A DNA stretch of 8,991 nucleotides from NCBI GenBank assembly GCA_014379235.1, contig JACMMD010000543.1, positions 1-8,991 on the forward strand. The letters are read 5' to 3'. Source of the DNA: Anaerolineae bacterium. Its GTDB lineage: Bacteria > Chloroflexota > Anaerolineae > Aggregatilineales > Phototrophicaceae. Of the stretch, positions 1 through 4,979 are shown one piece after another. Position numbers and translations under genes: made by a program. The first letter of the stretch is position 1. Every line of letters starts with the position of its first letter. Under the pieces are notes generated by a model. The model was not told where the DNA came from. It ran no database searches and worked only from the letters and a program-made list of their open reading frames with translations.

Positions 1-1
1 C

Positions 2-922
2 AAAGCCGCAGATTTCAAATGGCGTATCACGGTCATTCGTGCGTTAGAGCATAACGTTGACGGCATCGACACGCTGCTTCAAATCATGCACGACGAAACC
101 GACGACCCCTATATGCGCGGTGAAGCGATTGGGCCGCTCGGCTCATATCGAGGAGAAGCGGCGGGGCGCGTTGTGCCCTCCCTGATCGAGGGGGTATCGC
201 ATCCAATTTTTGACATCTGCTACTGGTCGGTGGTTGCCCTAGCAGAGATTGGTAGGCGAACTGAAAACATGCAGCTTTTCATCGAATCCGGTGCGTTTGC
301 CGCTTTAAACCGGATCGCCGCCGACGAACCGACCACAGCACCCGGTTCGCTTAATATACACGCCAGCGCTATAAGGGGAATTGAGGAGTTCAATCACGTC
401 GTCCGTCAAGTATGGCCGCGCTATGATGTCGGGTCGTACATCCTCAGCCCGATCCTGTACCGCGACCCTGCCTTTAAATCACCCAAATTGCAGCCGCAGC
501 CCGATCAGCCGACACCGCCGTTAACCTTTAGCGGCTGGAGCATCACGCCGGACGAGTTCGCTAAGCACGTCAAGAAGCGCTTGAAGCGCGTCAAATTCAA
601 CACGCGCCAGCCATCCGCCGATTTCCTATTGATCGACTTCGAGTATAAGACGCGCACATACTATCTGAGCGGCGGTTTGCATCGTAACGGGCATACGCTC
701 ACGTTGAATGGAGAACCGGAGTCTGCCGCTAAGTTCGCGGTATGGTGGCGCACGCTTTTTCCGCCTGAATATACGCTGTATCTCGACGCACGTGAATTCG
801 GATTTGTGTCAGTTGAGCCATCGACAACCGAAACCAATATCCTCGATGTCATCGACCCACATCACGCCAATCGAGCGGCGCTTCTTGCCGCAGAAAACGA
901 CGCTCAAGAGTCGGAAGGTTAG
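2..922 (+). CDS. HEAT-repeat-like protein of unknown function (5' end outside window)
   Basis: The reading frame is open from base 2, so the ATG at 86 is probably internal; 306 residues are visible and the true start lies left of the window. The first 110 or so residues show helical repeats of HEAT/armadillo type: short amphipathic helix pairs with patterns such as RGEAIGPLG and SVVALAEIG, spaced about 35-40 residues. Such repeats usually form a protein-binding superhelix. A Pro-rich linker (KLQPQPDQPTPP) then leads to a separate C-terminal domain of about 130 residues, predicted alpha/beta, containing FAVWWRTLFPPEYTLYLD and a PSTTETNILD stretch. I do not recognise that domain. There is no signal peptide or membrane segment in the visible part, so it is probably cytoplasmic. 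The small gene at 930 follows closely and may be co-transcribed. The HEAT call is moderate; no function is assigned. Confidence 0.7.
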   Translation, partial: KAADFKWRITVIRALEHNVDGIDTLLQIMHDETDDPYMRGEAIGPLGSYRGEAAGRVVPSLIEGVSHPIFDICYWSVVALAEIGRRTENMQLFIESGAFAALNRIAADEPTTAPGSLNIHASAIRGIEEFNHVVRQVWPRYDVGSYILSPILYRDPAFKSPKLQPQPDQPTPPLTFSGWSITPDEFAKHVKKRLKRVKFNTRQPSADFLLIDFEYKTRTYYLSGGLHRNGHTLTLNGEPESAAKFAVWWRTLFPPEYTLYLDAREFGFVSVEPSTTETNILDVIDPHHANRAALLAAENDAQESEG

Positions 923-929
923 GTTTTTA

Positions 930-1088
930 ATGAGCAAAGATTTTCAAGCTGATCTACAACAATTCGACCAATGGATACTCAACGACCCATTTGCGAAAAG
1001 GCTCCCTAAGACCCCGCCACATCTCCGCCCAATGGCTGAGACAAAAATCACCCACCCGCCAGACGAGATAACCGAACACTTCCGTTAA
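930..1088 (+). CDS. small hypothetical protein (52 aa)
   Basis: The ATG at 930 lies 7 nt after the stop of the HEAT-like gene, with AGG at 921-923 as a possible weak ribosome site 6 nt upstream. The frame is open further upstream (to 708), but that part overlaps the upstream gene, so the ATG at 930 is preferred. The product begins MSKDFQADLQQFDQWILND and is hydrophilic and charged, with no signal peptide, membrane segment, Cys or known motif. Spacing suggests co-expression with the upstream gene. The last dozen residues (ITHPPDEITEHFR) align loosely with the IVNPGDYLVEGFD stretch of the cytochrome c encoded at 1234, and a cytochrome relic lies just downstream, so the C-terminus may have been captured from a decayed gene. 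No function is assigned, and it may not be a real gene. Confidence 0.5.
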   Translation: MSKDFQADLQQFDQWILNDPFAKRLPKTPPHLRPMAETKITHPPDEITEHFR

Positions 1089-1111
1089 AGTAAAACGGTA
1101 TCGACAAGAGG

Positions 1112-1174
1112 TTCGCGGAACATCTCACCAAGCAAAACATCGCGGATTTGATCGCCTAGGCGCTTTCGCTGTAA
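1112..1174 (+). pseudogene. decayed 3' end of a cytochrome c gene
   Basis: Read from 1112, the bases encode FAEHLTKQNIADLIA, then TAG, then ALSL and a final TAA. This aligns without gaps to the last 20 codons of the intact cytochrome c gene (FGEQLTEQDIADLVAYVVTL, 1645-1707). Eleven of 20 residues match, the final stop is in the same place, and I count 43 of 63 identical bases. A tyrosine codon has become TAG. No haem motif or start is left in front of it, so it cannot encode a working cytochrome. It is best read as the remnant of a tandem paralogue upstream of the surviving copy. Homology may extend leftward to about 1047, out of frame by an 8-nt length difference. Confidence 0.7.
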
Positions 1175-1193
1175 TTTAACGCAACAAATCCGC
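1142..1193. repeat. 9-bp inverted repeat with inner CGCCTAGGCG palindrome
   Basis: GCGGATTTG at 1142-1150 is the exact reverse complement of CAAATCCGC at 1185-1193. The 34-nt interval contains a 10-bp perfect palindrome, CGCCTAGGCG (1153-1162). The structure spans the end of the cytochrome relic and stops 9 nt before the TATAAT box at 1203. There is no T-tract after it, so it is not a standard intrinsic terminator. An upstream operator or chance pairing are both possible. Confidence 0.4.
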
Positions 1194-1202
1194 AGCACAG
1201 CA

Positions 1203-1208
1203 TATAAT
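1203..1208 (+). promoter_or_regulatory. candidate -10 box for the cytochrome c gene
   Basis: A perfect TATAAT lies 25 nt upstream of the ATG at 1234. No convincing -35 hexamer is found at 16-18 nt spacing. A small dyad (TCGAT-AGTG-ATCGA, 1208-1221) overlaps the presumed start of transcription. The call rests on the hexamer and its position. Confidence 0.4.
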
Positions 1209-1233
1209 CGATAGTGATCGACAGCAAAGGCAG

Positions 1234-1707
1234 ATGAAGAACATGGCACGGCTCATTCTGGTAATCACATTCGTCGTCGTTTTAGGCGGCATCCTTATCT
1301 TGAATCAGAATCCGATGGCGACACATTCTGCTGTGGCAGCTACCGTAGAAGTAACAGCGGAAGCAGCGGATGGTACTGTCGCGCTGGTCGGTGACGCTGA
1401 ACGCGGCGCAGAGATTTTCGTGAATGGCGCAAATGGCGCTCCGGCTTGCCAGACCTGTCACGGCATTACACAGCAGGCATTCGGCTCACGCTTCGCGCAT
1501 AATCTCGGCCCGAACCTATTCGGACTATCCGAGCGCGCCGGAGAGCGCGTCGAAGGGCTTTCGGCAGAGGAATATATCCACAACAGCATCGTCAATCCCG
1601 GCGATTACCTCGTGGAAGGCTTCGACAATAACATGTATCCGACGTTCGGGGAGCAGCTCACCGAACAGGACATCGCAGACCTCGTTGCTTATGTAGTGAC
1701 GCTGTAA
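1234..1707 (+). CDS. membrane-anchored or secreted monohaem class I cytochrome c
   Basis: This is a small electron carrier that works on the outer face of the cytoplasmic membrane. Residues 5-23 form a hydrophobic N-terminal segment (signal anchor or signal peptide; AVAA at 33-36 is a possible cleavage site), followed by a short Ala/Glu/Thr-rich tether. The cytochrome domain starts near GDAERGAEIF (53-62). The haem-binding CQTCH is at 72-76, with Cys72 and Cys75 for haem attachment and His76 as axial ligand. Met134 in NNMYP is the likely second ligand. The C-terminal helix LTEQDIADLVAYVVTL is typical of class I domains. The start could be Met1 (1234) or Met4 (1243): AAAGG at 1226-1230 is 3 or 12 nt away, neither ideal. 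It appears to be a single-gene unit with its own -10 box. Its redox partner cannot be read from the neighbours. Confidence 0.92.
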   Translation: MKNMARLILVITFVVVLGGILILNQNPMATHSAVAATVEVTAEAADGTVALVGDAERGAEIFVNGANGAPACQTCHGITQQAFGSRFAHNLGPNLFGLSERAGERVEGLSAEEYIHNSIVNPGDYLVEGFDNNMYPTFGEQLTEQDIADLVAYVVTL

Positions 1708-1717
1708 GCCCTACGTT

Positions 1718-1744
1718 GTAGGGGCACGGTTGCCGTGCCCCTAC
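1718..1744. repeat. palindromic hairpin, dispersed family copy 1 (possible bidirectional terminator)
   Basis: GTAGGGGCACGG (1718-1729) pairs perfectly with CCGTGCCCCTAC (1733-1744) around a TTG loop, giving a 12-bp GC-rich stem. It lies in the 45-bp gap between the convergent cytochrome c and DAHP synthase genes, where it could stop transcription from both sides. The T-rich run after it on the + strand (CATTTCTTT) is imperfect, and there is none on the - strand. It shares its ends GTAGGGGCA/TGCCCCTAC with the palindrome at 4931-4960 and, imperfectly, with the one at 7031-7056. Confidence 0.85.
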
Positions 1745-1752
1745 GCATTTCT

Positions 1753-2829
1753 TTAGTATGCCGCTTGACGATCTGTAATCTCGTCCATCAGGGCGTGAAA
1801 TTCGGGGATCGTGAGCTGCTGTTTGGCGTCACTCATGGCAACGGGCGGGTTCGGGTGAACCTCGACCATCAGTCCATCCGCGCCGCTGGCCTTCGCCACC
1901 CGCGCTAACGGTTTAGCGATGTCCCGCCGCCCTGCCGAGTGCGAAATATCCACCACCACAGGCAGATGCGTTTCCAATTTCAGCACGGCCACGCCGCCAA
2001 TATCGAGCGTGTTGCGCGTCCACTTCTCGAACGTGCGAATACCGCGCTCGATCAGGATAACATTAGGATTGCCACTGCTGACGATGTATTCAGCCGCGTA
2101 CAGGAACTCTTCCAGCGTAGCCGACAGCCCGCGCTTGAGGATCACCGGACGGTTTACGCGCCCCATCGCCTTGAGCAAGAAGCTGTTCTGCATATTACGC
2201 GCCCCGATCCAGAATATATCGACGTAATCCATCATCATCGAAATCTGGCTTTGATCCATGATTTCGCTGGTGATGAACATGTTGTATTTGTTGGCCACCT
2301 GCCGTGCGATCTGCAAACCCGGTTCGCCCATACCCTGAAAATCGTAAGGCGATGTACGCGGCTTATAGGCCATGCCGCGCAGGATTTTCACGCCGCGCTC
2401 GGCCAACGCCGCCGCCGTTTCGTCCATCATCTCCATGCTCTCGACAGCGCACGGGCCAGAGATCACGGTAAAGTCACCGTTGCCTAGCTGTGTACCGTCA
2501 GGCAGCGTGATGATGGTTCGTTGGTCGTCGGTCTGGCGCTGAACCTTGATCTTGGCGCGGGCCTGCTTTTCTTCGAGCGCCATCGATGCGCGAAAAATCT
2601 CGCGGAACAGCGCTTTGATCGTCTCGTTGCTGAACGGGCCTTTGTTGTTCAACTCTAAATTCGTGAGCATGAAGGCTTCACGCTCAGGATCATAGAACGT
2701 CGTGCCCATTTCTTCTTGAAATTTGCCGATTTCGGATGCCAACTTAGCGCGCTTGTTGAGCAGTTCCAGAATTTGCAGGTTGATGGTATCAACCTGTGCG
2801 CGGAGTTCTTGCATGGTGCTTTGTGACAT
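1753..2829 (-). CDS. aroF: bifunctional chorismate mutase / DAHP synthase (type I-beta)
   Basis: The protein condenses phosphoenolpyruvate with erythrose 4-phosphate to DAHP, the first shikimate-pathway step. Its N-terminal domain can turn chorismate to prephenate. Residues 1-90 are an AroQ chorismate mutase with expected catalytic positions Arg10, Arg27, Lys36, Asp47, Arg50 and Glu51. The DAHP synthase barrel runs from about 118 to 358. It has GPCAVES (125-131), KPRTSPY (156-162), GAR (209-211), KRG (232-234) and DISHSAG (294-300). The metal ligands Cys127, His297, Glu323 and Asp334 keep the family spacing. The 358-residue length matches Bacillus-type fusions, in which the mutase domain also serves as the feedback sensor for chorismate or prephenate. 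The ATG at 2829 follows AGGGGAAG about 10 nt upstream; Met6 is an alternative. The gene is in line with the transporter genes but 93 nt behind them, and probably has its own promoter. The symbol follows common annotation; Bacillus calls it aroA. Confidence 0.96.
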   Translation of the reverse strand: MSQSTMQELRAQVDTINLQILELLNKRAKLASEIGKFQEEMGTTFYDPEREAFMLTNLELNNKGPFSNETIKALFREIFRASMALEEKQARAKIKVQRQTDDQRTIITLPDGTQLGNGDFTVISGPCAVESMEMMDETAAALAERGVKILRGMAYKPRTSPYDFQGMGEPGLQIARQVANKYNMFITSEIMDQSQISMMMDYVDIFWIGARNMQNSFLLKAMGRVNRPVILKRGLSATLEEFLYAAEYIVSSGNPNVILIERGIRTFEKWTRNTLDIGGVAVLKLETHLPVVVDISHSAGRRDIAKPLARVAKASGADGLMVEVHPNPPVAMSDAKQQLTIPEFHALMDEITDRQAAY

Positions 2830-2896
2830 GACTTTTTAACTTCCCCTATAACAGCGCGGCGGCTGTGTTTTAAGCAAACTTGCGATTTTAGGGGGA

Positions 2897-2902
2897 ATTA
2901 TA
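2897..2902 (-). promoter_or_regulatory. candidate -10 box for the DAHP synthase gene
   Basis: A perfect TATAAT on the - strand lies in the 93-bp gap between the ATPase stop and the DAHP synthase start, about 67 nt before that start. No good -35 hexamer is seen at the right spacing. A 5-bp dyad (ACAGC/GCTGT, 2851-2866) would fall in the leader. If real, the biosynthetic gene can be expressed separately from the transporter. Confidence 0.35.
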
Positions 2903-2922
2903 CTCGTCGAGCTTAGAGGCGG

Positions 2923-4476
2923 CTATGCTGTTTCACGCGCTGCCGCATCATGAGCGCCGGCCATCATCAAGCCGAGCGTTTCGACATCCGCCTCGTCATG
3001 GTTGACGATGCCCACGATTTGGCCTTCGTACATCACGGCGATACGATCCGACAGCGCGAGGATTTCATCGAGGTCTTCGGAGATCAGGATAATGGCCACG
3101 CCTGCGCTGCGCTGCTGAATCAAGACCTCGCGGATGTACTCCGTCGCGCCGATGTCTACGCCGCGAGTCGGCTGTGCGGCGATCAACACTTGAGGCTGCC
3201 GCGAAAGTTCCCGCGCAAGGATCAACTTCTGAATATTGCCCCCGGAGAGGTTCTTGATGGCCGTATCGTGCGTCGGTGTTTTGATGTTGAACAGGTTGAT
3301 GAGGTTCTGTGTGTGCTTGGCAATCGCGCCGAAGTTGAGGAATATTCCCCGCGAAAACTGCGCCTCGCCGTGATTTTGCAGAATGGCATTTTCGGCCACC
3401 GAGAACGTGCCAATCGTGCCGTGCCGCATTCGTTCTTCAGGGATATAAGCCAACCCGGCCTTGAGTCGTTCTAGCACCGATTTATGGGTGATCGACACGC
3501 CCGCCAGTTCGATCTCGCCGGAGCAAGGGCGCAGTCCGGCGATAGTTTCCGCTAGTTCACGCTGACCATTGCCCGATACACCCGCGATACCGACGATCTC
3601 ACCGCCACGTACTTCCAGCGAGATGTTATTCAGCGCGGCTAAGTTTTGATCGTTATCGGCACACAGGTTATGCACACGCATCCTAACCGCGCCCATCTGC
3701 ACAGGCGGGCGATCTGGCTGTAACTTGACCTCGCGCCCGACCATCATCCGCGCTAAGGTGCGCCGTTCAACGCCGTTATTGCCGATGCTGTCTACCACCC
3801 GTCCATCGCGCATGACGGTGATACGATCACTTAGCGCCTGCACTTCGCCCAACTTATGCGTGATGAAGATCAGCGCGTGACCCTGTTCGCGCATTTGCTT
3901 AAGCGTGAGAAATAATTCATCGACTTCTTGCGGAGTCAGCACCGCCGTTGGCTCATCGAGAATGACCAGCGCGCCGCCGCGATACAACGCCTTGACGATT
4001 TCAACGCGCTGCTGCTCACCCACCGATAGCTGCCACACGTAAGCGTCGGGATTGACCTTCAAGCCATACGCAGCGGACAGTTCGCGCAGGCGTTCTTTCA
4101 CGCCGCGCAAATCCAACCGTACACGCCCCGCCTCTTTCATACCGAGCGCCACATTTTCCGCGACGGTCAGCGTCGGCACGAGCATAAAATGTTGGTGAAT
4201 CATGCCGATGCCGTGCGTCAGCGCATCCGCCGGAGAATGAAAGCGCACGGGCTGACCGTCGAGTATGATCTCGCCTGCTTCCGGCTGATACAGTCCGTAA
4301 AGGATTTTCATCAGGGTCGATTTGCCCGCGCCGTTTTCGCCAAGCAGCGCGTGAATCTCGCCCGCACGAACGTCAAAGCTCACGCGGTCATTGGCCAACA
4401 CGCCGGGAAAGCGCTTGCTGATATTGCGAAGTTCAACGTGATCGATGCGTTTGTGGCCGGAAGGGAGCATTTGCAT
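2923..4476 (-). CDS. ABC transporter ATP-binding protein, BMP/Nup nucleoside-type, two NBDs
   Basis: This 517-residue cytoplasmic ATPase holds two nucleotide-binding domains in one chain, as usual for nucleoside- and sugar-type importers such as B. subtilis NupO. Domain 1 is complete: Walker A GENGAGKST (46-54), Q-loop Gln95, signature LSVGEQQR (150-157), Walker B VILDEP with Asp174/Glu175, and switch His207. Domain 2 (about 265-510) is degenerate. Its Walker A is GVSGNGQ (299-305) without the Lys-Ser/Thr, its signature LSGGNIQK is at 410-417, its Walker B ends AAQP with Gln435 in place of the catalytic Glu, and Glu467 replaces the switch His. Only one site is therefore expected to hydrolyse ATP, which is normal for this subfamily. 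The start is 12 nt after the Spo0M-like stop with no clear ribosome site, suggesting translational coupling; Met3 (4470) is an alternative. Its partners are the permeases at 7119 and 8072 and the binding protein at 4980. The substrate is inferred. Confidence 0.93.
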   Translation of the reverse strand: MQMLPSGHKRIDHVELRNISKRFPGVLANDRVSFDVRAGEIHALLGENGAGKSTLMKILYGLYQPEAGEIILDGQPVRFHSPADALTHGIGMIHQHFMLVPTLTVAENVALGMKEAGRVRLDLRGVKERLRELSAAYGLKVNPDAYVWQLSVGEQQRVEIVKALYRGGALVILDEPTAVLTPQEVDELFLTLKQMREQGHALIFITHKLGEVQALSDRITVMRDGRVVDSIGNNGVERRTLARMMVGREVKLQPDRPPVQMGAVRMRVHNLCADNDQNLAALNNISLEVRGGEIVGIAGVSGNGQRELAETIAGLRPCSGEIELAGVSITHKSVLERLKAGLAYIPEERMRHGTIGTFSVAENAILQNHGEAQFSRGIFLNFGAIAKHTQNLINLFNIKTPTHDTAIKNLSGGNIQKLILARELSRQPQVLIAAQPTRGVDIGATEYIREVLIQQRSAGVAIILISEDLDEILALSDRIAVMYEGQIVGIVNHDEADVETLGLMMAGAHDAAARETA

Positions 4477-4488
4477 AGTTATGAAAAC

Positions 4489-4911
4489 TCACACAAAATG
4501 AATCGCTCTTTTGTCGTGTGGGTCGAGTCCGTGCCGAACGTCGGCTTCGGCGATCACGAAAAACTCGATCACTTCGCTGGCCGCGCCCCTGATTTCCACG
4601 CTTTCGTCCAACTCGTGATGATACGGCAGCCTGAAGTCAAATTCGCGGACTTCGTGCGCCTTGATGTCGAACGGCTCACCGATGACCGCCTTGCCAAGTT
4701 CGGTGGTATCAACGGCCAGCGTATCACCGATGCCAAGTACCATTTCTTGCACGATACGGATAGTCAACTTCATGACATGATCGTCGTGGTTAGTCTTCAC
4801 CGTGAGCTTGCCATCGAACTGCGTCCCATTGCGCGCAATTTCCGACGGAATATGCAGTTCGAGGCGAACACCATCTATACCAAGTAAGTGTTTTGCTGCG
4901 TCTAAAACCAT
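4489..4911 (-). CDS. Spo0M-like arrestin-fold protein (140 aa, N-terminal domain only)
   Basis: The 140-residue protein resembles the N-terminal arrestin-like domain of Spo0M (sporulation-control) proteins. Visible features are LLGIDGVRLEL (9-19), NGTQFDGKLTVK (28-39), GEPFDIKAHEVREFDFRLP (78-96) and a closing DPHDK (130-134). It is almost all beta-strand in pattern, with no signal peptide or membrane segment, so it is cytoplasmic. Known Spo0M proteins are about 250 residues; the second half is absent here, as in many short homologues. The start at 4911 is chosen because GAGGA (4916-4920) lies 4 nt upstream. The same frame stays open to a TTG at 4971, but that extension would run through a palindromic repeat and has no better ribosome site. 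It lies between the binding-protein and ATPase genes, 12 nt before the latter. A regulatory or scaffold role on the transporter is conceivable but unproven. Confidence 0.75.
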   Translation of the reverse strand: MVLDAAKHLLGIDGVRLELHIPSEIARNGTQFDGKLTVKTNHDDHVMKLTIRIVQEMVLGIGDTLAVDTTELGKAVIGEPFDIKAHEVREFDFRLPYHHELDESVEIRGAASEVIEFFVIAEADVRHGLDPHDKRAIHFV

Positions 4912-4930
4912 CTTGTCCTCGTTGCAATTG

Positions 4931-4960
4931 TGTAGGGGCAGGATATATCCTGCCCCTACA
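4931..4960. repeat. 30-bp perfect palindrome, dispersed family copy 2
   Basis: All 30 bases form a perfect palindrome: TGTAGGGGCAGGATA followed by its own reverse complement. It has the same GTAGGGGCA/TGCCCCTAC ends as the copy at 1718-1744 but a different centre. It lies 19 nt downstream of the binding-protein stop and 19 nt upstream of the Spo0M-like start on the transcribed strand. In the mRNA it would fold into a strong stem. A place just behind a highly expressed binding-protein gene recalls REP hairpins that protect upstream mRNA from 3' exonucleases. Confidence 0.9.
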
Positions 4961-4979
4961 GTAACACACAAACTTGTTT

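Noticed and set aside
1718..1750. Classical intrinsic terminator for the cytochrome c gene
   Set aside because: The stem is excellent but the T-run is interrupted, and the same stem family occurs inside the transporter cluster, so it is recorded as a repeat with only possible terminator action.
1939..2487. 182-residue + strand open frame opposite the DAHP synthase gene
   Set aside because: It is the antisense shadow of a strongly conserved enzyme gene, with His/Arg-rich nonsense composition.
4189..4887. 232-residue + strand open frame across the ATPase and Spo0M-like genes
   Set aside because: It runs antisense through two supported genes and their gap, with no family features.
4912..4971. 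20-residue N-terminal extension of the Spo0M-like protein from a TTG
   Set aside because: It would translate straight through the palindromic repeat, starts at a rare codon, and lacks a ribosome site, while the ATG at 4911 has GAGGA 4 nt upstream.
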